Below, one piece after another: positions 25,343-34,593 of a stretch of 64,000 bases of DNA. The notes under the pieces are model-generated. The model made no database searches. It saw nothing but the letters and a program-made list of their open reading frames with translations, and was not told the DNA's origin. Positions within the stretch are counted from its first letter, which is position 1. Every line of letters starts with the position of its first letter. The position numbers and the translations under genes are program-made. The DNA is from Clostridiales bacterium (GTDB lineage: Bacteria; Bacillota; Clostridia; Oscillospirales; Oscillospiraceae): positions 1 through 64,000 of the forward strand of contig JAQXJB010000029.1 of the NCBI GenBank assembly GCA_029008095.1. The letters run 5' to 3'.

Positions 25343-25409
25343 AGGTAAAATTATATTTTTCGATAATTCGCTAAAGTAAGAAAATCTTATCGCGAACGTG
25401 TTTCATAAT

Positions 25410-26696
25410 TTAGCAAAGTTTACCCATAAGTACTCCGTCTTTCCAGCCTGTTATTTCGACATCATGTATCTGGCCGCTGAGGCCATCATCTTCGACCCAT
25501 ACCTCGCAGTAATTTTCCGCGTGACCGAGGGAACCGCGAGCTGCTCCGCTCTCGAAGAGCACGGAGCAGATTCCGCCGACACAACTTTTCATATACGCCT
25601 CGCTCATCCTTCCGGCCAACTCAATGGCTCTGGTGGCTCGCTCCTTTTTGATACTCTTGCTGTTTTGCAGCGGCATGGCTGCCGCCACAGTGCCGGGACG
25701 AATGGAATATGGGAAAACATGCATGGAGGAAAAGGCACACTTCTCGATAAACGCCATAGTCTGCGCAAACTCATCCTCATCCTCTCCGGGAAAGCCTGTG
25801 ATAAGGTCGGCGGTGAGACCGCAACCGGGGAAAAACTCACGCAGCAGTTCAACGGATTCGTAGAAGCGGGCGGTATCGTATTTGCGGTTCATACGCTTGA
25901 GAGTGGCGTCACAACCGCTTTGCAGCGAGAGATGGAAATGGTGGCAGAGCAGTGGAATATTTGCCAGAATACGGCAGAACTCCCGTGTGATAACCCGAGG
26001 CTCAAGAGAACCAAGACGCAGCCGGGTCTCGGGTACGGCATCGGCGATGGCCGCTACAAGCTTGGACAGGTCGCTGCCGTCCTTCAGGTCACGGCCATAG
26101 GAAGCTATTTCAATGCCTGTTATGACTATTTCCTTTATCCCCTCATCGGCTACACGGCGGGCTTCTTTTACAGCTTCATCAATAGGAAGACTGCGGATAG
26201 GGCCGCGGGCATATGGAATGATGCAATATGAGCAGAAATTCACACAGCCGTCCTGGACCTTAAGCATTGCGCGGGTGCGTCCGTGAAGCCGGCCTGCGGG
26301 CAATGGTTCAAAAACGCGGCGCTTCATGGCATCGTCGGTCAGAAGAGCGGTTTTGCGCGCTTCGTATGCCTTTTCCACCTCGTCGGCAAAGCCGCGGCGG
26401 TCTCCACTGCCGGCAACAATGTGAGCGCCAAGTTCCTTTGCCTCATCAGGGCTTACCTGGGACCAGCAGCCGCAGATGGCAATAAGAGCTGCGGGATTGC
26501 GGGCTATGGCGTGGCGGGCGGCCTGACGGGACTTGCGTCCGCTTTCTGCCGTTACCGCACATGTATTTATGATGCAAACATCCGCGCTCTCGTCGGAGGA
26601 AACTATCTCATGTCCGCGCTGAGAAAATATGGCCTCCAGTGCCTGACTTTCAAATTGGTTGACCTTGCAGCCCAAGGTGACGATGGATATTTTCAT
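25410..26696 (-). CDS. mtaB: tRNA t6A37 methylthiotransferase
   Basis: A radical-SAM enzyme that adds a methylthio group to N6-threonylcarbamoyladenosine 37 in tRNA. The 428-residue protein has the N-terminal UPF0004 Cys cluster (TLGCKVNQ, INTCAVT, 'CGCWSQ'), the radical-SAM CxxxCxxC as 'CVNFCSYCIIP', and a C-terminal TRAM-type region. The MtaB subgroup is favoured over MiaB/RimO by 'GCKVNQFESQA'. It lies divergently from the HPr-like gene. Confidence 0.9.
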   Translation of the reverse strand: MKISIVTLGCKVNQFESQALEAIFSQRGHEIVSSDESADVCIINTCAVTAESGRKSRQAARHAIARNPAALIAICGCWSQVSPDEAKELGAHIVAGSGDRRGFADEVEKAYEARKTALLTDDAMKRRVFEPLPAGRLHGRTRAMLKVQDGCVNFCSYCIIPYARGPIRSLPIDEAVKEARRVADEGIKEIVITGIEIASYGRDLKDGSDLSKLVAAIADAVPETRLRLGSLEPRVITREFCRILANIPLLCHHFHLSLQSGCDATLKRMNRKYDTARFYESVELLREFFPGCGLTADLITGFPGEDEDEFAQTMAFIEKCAFSSMHVFPYSIRPGTVAAAMPLQNSKSIKKERATRAIELAGRMSEAYMKSCVGGICSVLFESGAARGSLGHAENYCEVWVEDDGLSGQIHDVEITGWKDGVLMGKLC

Positions 26697-26723
26697 TTCT
26701 TCGGCTCCCGATGGCTAAAATAT

Positions 26724-26752
26724 TTGACAAGTAATTGCCGTGATTTTATAAT
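26724..26752 (+). promoter_or_regulatory. Sigma-A promoter of the HPr-like/desulfurase unit
   Basis: TTGACA and TATAAT are 17 bases apart, 54 bases before the ATG. Confidence 0.85.
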
Positions 26753-26805
26753 ATATTAATCGGGAATAATATTCAAGAAAAACGTATTTGTCAGGAGGAA
26801 TAATA

Positions 26806-27045
26806 ATGACTGTGTTTAAAATACAGCTCGTGACCATAGAGGATGTCCGCACTTTTGTTACCAACGCGAATATGCAGATGTGCGAAGCGGATGTAGTTTC
26901 CGGACGCTATACCATTGACGCCAAGTCCCTGCTGGGGATATTCAGCCTTGACCTTTCCAAGCCCGTTGAAGTCCATGTCCACGGCACCAGTCACGACGCG
27001 GAGCGCTTTAAAGAAGCCATAAAGCATCTGATAGTCGAAGAGTAA
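26806..27045 (+). CDS. HPr-family protein lacking the phospho-accepting histidine
   Basis: A 79-residue HPr-fold protein. It keeps the HPr 'DAKSLLGIFSLDLSKPVEVHV' region, including the serine equivalent to the regulatory Ser46, but where HPr has GLHARPA it reads 'TIEDVRTFVTNA', with no histidine. It therefore cannot carry phosphate in the PTS relay in the normal way. AGGAGGA precedes the ATG at 26806. Its stop overlaps the start of the cysteine desulfurase (TAATG), so the two are translationally coupled and may be functionally linked. Confidence 0.8.
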   Translation: MTVFKIQLVTIEDVRTFVTNANMQMCEADVVSGRYTIDAKSLLGIFSLDLSKPVEVHVHGTSHDAERFKEAIKHLIVEE

Positions 27046-28181
27046 TGATATATCTGGATAATTCGGCCACCACAAAGGTCTGCCCAGAGGCCGCCCGGGC
27101 AGCGCTGGAGGCTATGACGGAATGTTACGGCAACCCGTCCTCGGGGCATGCTATGGGCAGGGCGGCCGGAGAATTGCTCTCCACCAGCCGCGATAAGATA
27201 GCCAGAGCCATCGGAGCGGCACGCGAGGAGATCTTTTTCACCTCCGGCGGAACTGAGGCGGATAATTGGGCAATTATATGCGGCGCGCGTCACAATGCCC
27301 GGGTGGGTAAGCATGTTATCACGACCGCCGTGGAGCATGACGCAGTGCTCAAATCAATGAAGGAGCTGGAAAAGCTCGGCTTTGATGTTGAGTACATAAA
27401 GCCTGACGGGGACGGAAATATCCCAGCCCAGCGCTTTATCGACGCCATTCGTCCGGATACTGCGCTTATCTCAGTGATGATGGTGAATAACGAGACCGGC
27501 TGCGTGTTCCCGGTGGCGGATATTGCCCGGGGCATAAGGCTGAAAAAGAGCCGTGCGTTGCTTCATGTGGATGCGGTGCAGGGATTTCTGAAGCTTCCCT
27601 TCAAGGTGAAAACACTGGGGGCGGATATGATATCACTCAGCTCCCATAAGGTTCATGGGCCGAAAGGTGTTGGCGCTCTGTATGTAAAGAAAGAACTGCA
27701 TTTGCCTCCTTTGCTTGTGGGCGGAGGGCAGGAGAGCGGCTACCGCTCCGGTACCGAAGGCATACCCGGTATAGCGGGCTTTGCCGCCGCCGTGGAGGCA
27801 GGCATCAGGAACATGAGCGGTAATATTGCCCATATGCAGGAGCTGAAGGAGCGCCTGAAGGAGCTGCTTTCGGAAAATCTCCCTGAGTCCGTCATTATCG
27901 GAGCCGGAGCCGCTCCCCACATCCTGAGCCTCTCCATGCCAGGCTATAAGAGCGAGGTGATGATGAATTATCTGGACGCCAGAGGGATATGTGTTTCCAA
28001 AGGAAGTGCGTGCAAACGCGGTAAACGCAGCCATGTTTTAGAGGCAATGGGCCTTTCCAACGATGTAATGGACGGAAGCCTGAGAGTCAGCCTTTGTCCG
28101 GAAAATACGCTGGAAGAAATACAGATATTTGTCGAGGCTCTTGCTGATGCTCGCGCCGAGCTATATACGGCACTGAGATAA
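27045..28181 (+). CDS. Cysteine desulfurase (NifS/IscS type)
   Basis: A 378-residue PLP enzyme that removes sulfur from cysteine for Fe-S clusters or thionucleosides. It has 'YLDNSATTKVCPEA', 'SGGTEADNWAI', the PLP lysine region 'SLSSHKVHGPKGVGALYV' and the mobile-loop cysteine in 'SKGSACKRGKRSHVL'. Start overlaps the HPr-like gene. No IscU/ThiI partner is adjacent, so its acceptor is unknown. A terminator follows. Confidence 0.92.
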   Translation: MIYLDNSATTKVCPEAARAALEAMTECYGNPSSGHAMGRAAGELLSTSRDKIARAIGAAREEIFFTSGGTEADNWAIICGARHNARVGKHVITTAVEHDAVLKSMKELEKLGFDVEYIKPDGDGNIPAQRFIDAIRPDTALISVMMVNNETGCVFPVADIARGIRLKKSRALLHVDAVQGFLKLPFKVKTLGADMISLSSHKVHGPKGVGALYVKKELHLPPLLVGGGQESGYRSGTEGIPGIAGFAAAVEAGIRNMSGNIAHMQELKERLKELLSENLPESVIIGAGAAPHILSLSMPGYKSEVMMNYLDARGICVSKGSACKRGKRSHVLEAMGLSNDVMDGSLRVSLCPENTLEEIQIFVEALADARAELYTALR

Positions 28182-28186
28182 CAGCT

Positions 28187-28215
28187 TCCCACATCAACCG
28201 CCGGTTGATGTGGGA
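28187..28215. terminator. Bidirectional terminator
   Basis: TCCCACATCAACC and GGTTGATGTGGGA pair perfectly around GCC, followed by TTTCTTTT on the plus strand. Confidence 0.85.
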
Positions 28216-28232
28216 TTTCTTTTATTCGCGGT

Positions 28233-29300
28233 CTACCGCCAGAGTTTGACCCAGCCACGGTCGTTGAACTGCTTGAGCAGCATAAGCGAGATGGGAAAAA
28301 GTATCATTCCCGATACGCCAGAAATCCGGTAGCCAACATATACTGCGATGAGGGTGGCTGCGGGATGCAGACCCATCTGCTGGCCCAGCAGCCTTGGTTC
28401 AAGACAGCTGCGCACCAGATTAACGATAGCATAGGTAAGAATTATAAGCAGCGCCCGTTGGTAATTGCCCATAAGCAGGGAAACCACCGCCCACGGAATT
28501 AAGGCCAGCCCTACTCCAAAAACCGGCAGCGCGTCTACTATAGCAACCGCGGCGGCGATGAGCAGGGCGTAGTCAAGCCCAATTATGAGAAACGCAGCGG
28601 AAAGCTCCAGAAAGCATATTACCATCAGCTTCAGTTGGGCCCTGCACCAGCCCTTCAGGGTTTCCATCACGTCGCTCTTTATCGTGCCTGCCTTTGTCCG
28701 CAGACGTTTCGGCAGCTGGCGGAGGATAAAGCTTTTTATCCCGGGGAAACCAGCGCTGATGAAATATAGCCCCAGTGCCAGCATAAGGGTAAAAAATAGT
28801 ATTGACGGAGCTTTTGACGCCGCGGAGGACAGCAGCTCAAACAGCCGGGAATAGATACGGGAGGGCAGGGCTGATACCTGTTGGCGCAGGCTGTCCAGTA
28901 GATTGCCGCATATTCCTGCCAAATCGTCAGGCAGTGCGGAAATGAAGCGCCCAAGCCGCTGGGAGAGGTCTGTGGTGGGAAGAGTAAAGCCGCCAAGCTT
29001 TTGCGGCATGTCCCGCAAATATCCGCTGAGCGCAGAACCGACCCGGGATATGGCGAATACCGCTCCACCAAGAAAAAGCGCAAGAAAAAGCGTAACAATA
29101 AAGGCGGAGGCGAACCCTCGCTTCATGTTGAATCTTTTTTGAAGCCGCTCAATCAGGGGTTCAAGGAGCATGGCTATGAAAAAAGCAAGGATAAATGGCA
29201 GAAACAACGGGATAATGTATTTTACCGTCAGCAGAATTACCAATGCGGACAGAATCCAGATGCCTGCTTTTTTTAATATTGAATGACTTTTATCTGTCAT
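28233..29300 (-). CDS. ytvI: Sporulation integral membrane protein YtvI-like (AI-2E/PerM family)
   Basis: A 355-residue PerM-family membrane protein, distinct from the one at 7371. It starts with a paired hydrophobic block ('IPLFLPFILAFFIAMLLEPLIERLQKRF') typical of YtvI and ends with a 'GLHPAATLIAVYVGYRISG' helix pair. YtvI is found in spore-formers but its job is unclear. ATG at 29300 with GGTGA upstream is preferred over a TTG five codons earlier. It has no element of the A/B/C type in front. Confidence 0.78.
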   Translation of the reverse strand: MTDKSHSILKKAGIWILSALVILLTVKYIIPLFLPFILAFFIAMLLEPLIERLQKRFNMKRGFASAFIVTLFLALFLGGAVFAISRVGSALSGYLRDMPQKLGGFTLPTTDLSQRLGRFISALPDDLAGICGNLLDSLRQQVSALPSRIYSRLFELLSSAASKAPSILFFTLMLALGLYFISAGFPGIKSFILRQLPKRLRTKAGTIKSDVMETLKGWCRAQLKLMVICFLELSAAFLIIGLDYALLIAAAVAIVDALPVFGVGLALIPWAVVSLLMGNYQRALLIILTYAIVNLVRSCLEPRLLGQQMGLHPAATLIAVYVGYRISGVSGMILFPISLMLLKQFNDRGWVKLWR

Positions 29301-29469
29301 AGCGTCACCATACAATAAAAATGTTGATTAATGGGAAATCTTATGCTATGATATAAAACAACAAATAGTAAAAGTGAGCGCGTTCAGAAATTCTGGGACG
29401 CACAACACCTATATTTTGGCCTGCGTGAGGGCGGATATGCGCTGTCGTGGGCACAAAGGAATGATACAG

Positions 29470-30672
29470 ATGATCAATGTTGCAGTTATGGGTTATGGCA
29501 CTGTTGGCTCCGGCGTAGTTGAGCTGCTTCACGTTAATCATGACCGCATTGCCAGGAGCGCCGGAGACAGCGTTCGCGTGAAGTATATCCTTGATGTGCG
29601 TGATTTTGAGGATAGTCCCTATGCCGGGCTTTTTGTGAAGGACTTTGCTGTTATCGAGAATGACCCTGAGGTCAGCGTAGTTGTAGAGACAATCGGCGGC
29701 GTTGGCGTGGCTCAGGAGTTCACCCGCCGTGCACTTGCAGCGGGAAAGAGCGTTGTCACCTCCAATAAGGAGCTGGTTTCCGAACACGGCTGCGAGCTGC
29801 TGAAGATAGCCGGGGAGCACAACGTGTGCTATCTCTTTGAGGCCAGCGTCGGCGGCGGTGTTCCTATTCTTCATCCTATCAGCGCCTGTCTGGCCGCCGA
29901 TGATATAGATGAGATATACGGAATACTTAATGGTACTACTAATTATATTCTTACCAATATGTTTAAGAACGGCGCCACCTTTGATAAGGCTCTCGGAGAG
30001 GCTCAGGAGAAGGGATATGCCGAGCGCGACCCATCTGCCGATATCAACGGTGTGGATACCTGCCGCAAGACCTGCATCCTTGCAGACATTGCATTCGGAA
30101 GAAATATTGCCCCTAAGTATGTCCGCACCGAGGGTATAGCAAACGTCAGCGCTATCGATGTTGAGCATGTAAGCACTGCCGGCGCGTCCATCAAGCTGAT
30201 CGGCCGCACCGTGCGGATGCCGGACGGCACTATCGCCTCCTATACCGCGCCTCATGTGCTTACGAGCGAGAATCTCCTTGTCAATGTTGAGGGTGTTTTC
30301 AACGGCATCGTAGTCCGAGGAGATGCCACGGGCGAGACAATGTTCTACGGCAAGGGCGCGGGCAAGCTGCCTACAGCCACAGCAGTCATTGCCGACATTA
30401 TCGAGACCGGCAAGACTATCGGCACCGGGGCATTTCTTGGCTGGAGCGAGGCTGGGGAAGAGGTAATAGGCGACCCTGATCTGCTGGAGAGCCGCTGGTA
30501 TATTCGCGCAAATATGGATTTTGACGAGGCTGCTGTCCGTTTCGGTCAGATCACCATGCTTGGCTGTGATGAAAACGGAGCCGCGTTTATAACCGGCAGC
30601 ATGACCGGCATACGCTGCGCCGAGCTGCTGGAGGACATTGAGGCTATTACCGTTTACCGCGTGCTTGAGTGA
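29470..30672 (+). CDS. hom: Homoserine dehydrogenase
   Basis: Third step from aspartate to threonine/methionine: reduces aspartate semialdehyde to homoserine. The 400-residue enzyme has the NAD(P) motif VMGYGTVGSG, 'TSNKELVSEHG', 'FEASVGGGVPILHP', the catalytic 'GILNGTTNYILTNM' and 'ADPSADINGVDTCRK' (here RDPSADINGVD), then a C-terminal ACT-type part. ATG at 29470 has AAAGGA 9 bases upstream. A ~95-base leader upstream contains a small hairpin (CAGAA/TTCTG, ~29425) of unknown use. Confidence 0.9.
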   Translation: MINVAVMGYGTVGSGVVELLHVNHDRIARSAGDSVRVKYILDVRDFEDSPYAGLFVKDFAVIENDPEVSVVVETIGGVGVAQEFTRRALAAGKSVVTSNKELVSEHGCELLKIAGEHNVCYLFEASVGGGVPILHPISACLAADDIDEIYGILNGTTNYILTNMFKNGATFDKALGEAQEKGYAERDPSADINGVDTCRKTCILADIAFGRNIAPKYVRTEGIANVSAIDVEHVSTAGASIKLIGRTVRMPDGTIASYTAPHVLTSENLLVNVEGVFNGIVVRGDATGETMFYGKGAGKLPTATAVIADIIETGKTIGTGAFLGWSEAGEEVIGDPDLLESRWYIRANMDFDEAAVRFGQITMLGCDENGAAFITGSMTGIRCAELLEDIEAITVYRVLE

Positions 30673-30695
30673 GCCAATAACGAATTTTATGGGCG

Positions 30696-30728
30696 TATCC
30701 TGCATCGTTCGGAGAATGATGCAGGATA
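30696..30728 (+). terminator. Terminator after hom
   Basis: TATCCTGCATC and GATGCAGGATA pair perfectly, followed by TTTC. Confidence 0.8.
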
Positions 30729-30804
30729 TTTCATTCGCTGAACATCGTAAAGCAGATAAATGAACCCTGACCTATAAAAACCATATATCATGTAAATAAG
30801 AAAG

Positions 30805-30840
30805 AAACGACCCGAAGCATTCTATCGCTTCGGGTCGTTT
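30805..30840. terminator. Terminator of the PBP1A gene (minus strand)
   Basis: AAACGACCCGAAGC and GCTTCGGGTCGTTT pair perfectly around a 7-8 base loop, immediately after the PBP stop. Confidence 0.85.
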
Positions 30841-30854
30841 GTGTCAGAGTAAGG

Positions 30855-33671
30855 TCAGTCGCCAAAGAAGAGACCGCCGCCTATATCGGGCGGAACTACC
30901 AGATCGCCTGGAGAACCAACGCCTATTCCGCCTTCGCCTGTGTCGGGAGTATGTGTTGGGTCGCTGCCGCCGCTGTCATCCCAGGGATCGCTGCTGGTGG
31001 CGGGCGGAACATCGATTCCGGGGGTGTCCGTATCTGAAGTGCCGCCAGGTCCGTATCCGGGCGGGCGCTGGAATTTATCGGGCGAATTCGCGTCGATTGT
31101 GCCGTCGGGAATATAGGTGTCGCCGGTCCACGGGTCGATGAACTCGCCGGAGATGGGGTCAATAAGCGCGCCGGTCTTCCAGTCTATTTCCCAGCCGCTG
31201 TACTTATCGTAAAGCTTGTCGTTCACAGGGTCATAGATCAGACCGGTCTCGGGATTTACCAGGAAGCCTGTCTCGGAGTTGATATACCAGCCGCTCTGAG
31301 GGTCAACGTTGTGCAGATGACAGGTATCGATGGCGTCAAGGGTGTAGGGAATAAGTCTGTCCTCAACGGTGGCCGGGTCTGTGGCGGTATAGCATTCCGC
31401 GCTGTCGTAATATGGAAATGCATTTATGGGTGTCTCAGCCTTGGAAAGGTCAAGGACTGAGTAGGTCTTTATAGAACTCTGGGGGCAGCTGCCGCAGTTG
31501 AAGCTCATAGATTCGCTGCAGAGCTCTACCATGACATGGCAGTTGCAGGACTGAACAGGTATCTTGCTTTCCTCCATGTAGAGGGTCATGGTGCGGTTGC
31601 CGCGGATATCTTTCGTGCAGGCATCCGACGCGCGCAGACCGCTGTCTATACAAACGGTCACCTGACGCATGCCCTCTGGTATGGGAAAAGCCTTGGTGGG
31701 TAAATCAGCGTGTATCTTTTCCATTACCTGCTTCCACATGCCGGTGGAGGGGTTGCTGCTGCCCATTGTCTCAGGATGCTCATAGCCGCTCCATACGGCG
31801 GCCACATAGTAGGGAGTGAAACCAACGAACCAACGGTCACGCCATCCGGAAGAGCCTCCGGTTTTGCCCGCCACGGGCATATTTCCGAACTTGGCATAGA
31901 AGCCGCTGCCTGCGTTGACAACATTCTGCATAAGGTCGGTCATATAATATGCCGTGGTGCTGCTGAGAGCGACCTTGCTGTCTGGTACGTTTTCAAATAC
32001 CATCTGATCCTGAGAATCGGTGATGTGCGTATAAAGGCGGCTCTCAGTCCAGATACCGTTGTTTGCAAAGCAGGTGTATGCCGAGGCCATTTCGCGAACG
32101 GTGGCACCGTAGGAAAGCTCACCCAGCGCCATAGGCGCGTAACCGACATCACTGAAACCTTCATCACTGTCAACAAGTGAGGTGAAGCCAAGCTTCTGCG
32201 TAAGAAAATTATAGGAGGTCTGAGGACCTATCAGGTCAACAAGCTGCGCGGCAACTGTGTTTATAGATCGCTGCAGAGCGTAGCGGATGGTTATCTGTCC
32301 CTCGTTTTTGCTGTTGTCGTTGTTGGGATACCAAGCAGTGCCGTTAAGCTTGACAGCAGCACTGTCATAGAAGGTGGTGTAGGGCATTATCAGCCCAAGA
32401 TCCATAGCCAGAGAATAGCTGGCGAGGGGCTTGATTGTGGAACCGGGAGAGCGCTGCATATCGGTGGCGTAATTGAAAAGACGACTGCCTTCCTTTTCGC
32501 CCATGCCGCCAGCCAGAGCGACTATATTGCCCGTGTAGGGGTCGACAACAACGATGGCGGACTCAAGCTGCTGATAGGTACTCTGCTTGTAGCCGGAGGG
32601 GAGATTGTCTCGGTTGGAATAAACTTCGTCAACCGCCTTCTGTATATCCCTGTCGATCGTGGCGTAAATCTTATAGCCCGCAGAGTAAAGCAGATCTTCG
32701 GCGATGGAATAAGAAACGTTTTTCTGCTCCATAAGGTCTGCGATAACGTCCTCAATAAGGGCGTCCACGAACCAGGAGGTAACGTCTGCCGGGGCTTCGC
32801 CATCCTCCTCATCGTCACGACCGCGGTGGAACACCAATTCCTCGGCAACAGCCTCCTTATATTCGGCCTCTGTGATATATTCCTGGTCGTACATTTCGTA
32901 GAGAATGGTCTCCTGGCGCTCCTTGTTGGCTTCCGCATCGATATAGGGGTCAAACATGGAGGGATTGTTCGTAATGCCGATTATGCTGGCACATTCTGCT
33001 ATGCTCAGCTCATCCACCGTCTTGCCGAAATATTCATTGGCAGCGGCGGCGATGCCATAGCAGCCCTCACCAAGGTATATTTTGTTGAGATACCATTCCA
33101 TTATCTCTTCCTTTGAGTACCTTTTCTCAAAGTCAAGGGCTCTGAATATCTCCAAAAGCTTTCGCTTTACCGTTACCTCATCGTATTCCGTCAGATTTTT
33201 AATTAGCTGCTGAGTGATGGTAGAACCGCCGAAGGTGTTGGACATGCTCAAAAACATTGATCCGAAAGCGCCCACGGTTCTGTACCAATCAACACCCTGA
33301 TGAGTATAAAAACGCTTATCCTCTATGGCTACGGCGGCATGCTCCATGTACTTTGGAATGTTTTCGTAGCTTATCCAGGTTCGTTTTTCTCTGCCGGAAA
33401 GCTCCTCAAGTATCTGGTAGCTTTGGCTCACATCGTCCCAATAATATATGATGCTGGTCTGGTCAAGAGAAAAGTCTGAGAGGTTTACATCGAGCTCTTC
33501 GGAAAGAGAGTTTTTGACATAGCTTCCGAAAATGACGGCGAAAATAAGAGCGGTCAGGATGAACACAAGTATTACCGTTCCGAATATTTTCAAAATAAGG
33601 TGCATCAGGCCACCCGCCGTGCGGGCGGATATTTCGGCACCCTTTTTTACATGGTTCTTATTTATCTTCAA
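30855..33671 (-). CDS. Bifunctional class A penicillin-binding protein (PBP1A)
   Basis: A 938-residue peptidoglycan synthase: short cytoplasmic tail, one membrane helix (~residues 25-50), GT51 glycosyltransferase with 'VAIEDKRFYTHQGVD', then a transpeptidase with SxxK as STIK in 'RSPGSTIKPL', SIN and KTG in 'VAGKTGGSSGWRDRW'. The TTG at 33671 is the likely start because AAGGAGG lies 7 bases upstream; no ATG fits. After the catalytic domain comes a ~150-residue tail with repeated 'TGxxxDPxxG' units and a Gly/Pro/Asp-rich end, unusual for the family. Confidence 0.9.
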   Translation of the reverse strand: MKINKNHVKKGAEISARTAGGLMHLILKIFGTVILVFILTALIFAVIFGSYVKNSLSEELDVNLSDFSLDQTSIIYYWDDVSQSYQILEELSGREKRTWISYENIPKYMEHAAVAIEDKRFYTHQGVDWYRTVGAFGSMFLSMSNTFGGSTITQQLIKNLTEYDEVTVKRKLLEIFRALDFEKRYSKEEIMEWYLNKIYLGEGCYGIAAAANEYFGKTVDELSIAECASIIGITNNPSMFDPYIDAEANKERQETILYEMYDQEYITEAEYKEAVAEELVFHRGRDDEEDGEAPADVTSWFVDALIEDVIADLMEQKNVSYSIAEDLLYSAGYKIYATIDRDIQKAVDEVYSNRDNLPSGYKQSTYQQLESAIVVVDPYTGNIVALAGGMGEKEGSRLFNYATDMQRSPGSTIKPLASYSLAMDLGLIMPYTTFYDSAAVKLNGTAWYPNNDNSKNEGQITIRYALQRSINTVAAQLVDLIGPQTSYNFLTQKLGFTSLVDSDEGFSDVGYAPMALGELSYGATVREMASAYTCFANNGIWTESRLYTHITDSQDQMVFENVPDSKVALSSTTAYYMTDLMQNVVNAGSGFYAKFGNMPVAGKTGGSSGWRDRWFVGFTPYYVAAVWSGYEHPETMGSSNPSTGMWKQVMEKIHADLPTKAFPIPEGMRQVTVCIDSGLRASDACTKDIRGNRTMTLYMEESKIPVQSCNCHVMVELCSESMSFNCGSCPQSSIKTYSVLDLSKAETPINAFPYYDSAECYTATDPATVEDRLIPYTLDAIDTCHLHNVDPQSGWYINSETGFLVNPETGLIYDPVNDKLYDKYSGWEIDWKTGALIDPISGEFIDPWTGDTYIPDGTIDANSPDKFQRPPGYGPGGTSDTDTPGIDVPPATSSDPWDDSGGSDPTHTPDTGEGGIGVGSPGDLVVPPDIGGGLFFGD

Positions 33672-33896
33672 TTTTACACCTCCTTGCAGGGAAAAGAAGA
33701 TACTGTAAAAAGTCTGTTCCAATTTGCGGAGCTTTATCCAATATGCCTTGGACATCAGGACATATTCCGGGTTATTATAACACGCTGATATGTAAAAATC
33801 AATCAAAACAGCAGAATGTTAATAGTATGTTCATGGGTATAAAAGGAAGGTTATTGGGATATTATCCGGGTAAAACTATCATTGGAGGATATACTT

Positions 33897-34247
33897 ATGA
33901 AAGCAGCCGTAAAATATGAGATCGCCTTCGCCATTCTCTGTGTTATCTGCACAGCCGTTTTTTTCGTATCCGCGGCAGTATCGGCCAATATCAGCCGCGG
34001 TATGCAAGAGCCGGAGAAATTAGCGCGGCTTACGGAAAGCGCGGTGGAGGAATCCGGCGCTCCCGCGGAATTTATTCTTATGGAGCATGATGGGCACGTA
34101 TATGTTTACAGCGCCGGAGAGCCATTTATTCTGACGGATATTGACCCCGAGCGTTTGCCTCTGGCGGACCGGGAGAAGCTTAGGGAGGGCATTGGCGCGG
34201 CGGACAGGGAGGCCCTGCTGGGACTAATCGAAGATTTTGGGTCTTGA
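33897..34247 (+). CDS. Hypothetical small membrane-anchored protein
   Basis: A 116-residue protein with one N-terminal hydrophobic helix (~residues 10-33) and an acidic extracytoplasmic part containing 'GHVYVYSAGEPFILTDIDPERLPLADREKLREGI'. The closing segment is reminiscent of forespore/BofC-type domains but not enough to assign. GGAGG precedes the ATG at 33897. Function unknown. Confidence 0.65.
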   Translation: MKAAVKYEIAFAILCVICTAVFFVSAAVSANISRGMQEPEKLARLTESAVEESGAPAEFILMEHDGHVYVYSAGEPFILTDIDPERLPLADREKLREGIGAADREALLGLIEDFGS

Positions 34248-34272
34248 ATTTTGTGGTTTTATAGAGTAAAAT
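34244..34272 (+). promoter_or_regulatory. Promoter of the DUF1292 gene
   Basis: TTGAAT and TAAAAT are 17 bases apart; the -35 overlaps the stop of the gene upstream. Confidence 0.55.
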
Positions 34273-34305
34273 AGCTTCAACGATACTCAGAACGGAGGAG
34301 CAGAA

Positions 34306-34593
34306 ATGGACGAGAACTTTGAAGCAACTTATATAACCATCACAGACGAAGAAGGAAACGACCATGAGGTCGAGTTCATATCCCGTATTACCGTAGGCGA
34401 GCATGACTATGCCGCTTTCTTCCCGGCAGACGTGGACGAGGACAGCGAGGAGGCAAATGAAATCATCATGTTCCGCATCGTGGAGGAAGACGGAGAGGAA
34501 CTGCTGGAGACTATAGACGATGAGGAAGAGGCCGAGCTGGTTTACGAGAAATTTACCGAGTCCCTTTTCGATGACGAGGACGACGAAGAATAA
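34306..34593 (+). CDS. DUF1292 family protein (YrzB-like)
   Basis: A 95-residue acidic protein matching DUF1292: 'TITDEEGNDHEVEFISRITVGEHDYAAFFPAD', then 'EIIMFRIVEEDGEELLETIDDEEEAELVYEKF'. These are common in Firmicutes, often next to the RuvX/YrzL genes, and of unknown function. GGAGGAG before the ATG. It is followed directly by an inverted repeat containing tRNA-like T-arm sequence. Confidence 0.85.
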   Translation: MDENFEATYITITDEEGNDHEVEFISRITVGEHDYAAFFPADVDEDSEEANEIIMFRIVEEDGEELLETIDDEEEAELVYEKFTESLFDDEDDEE

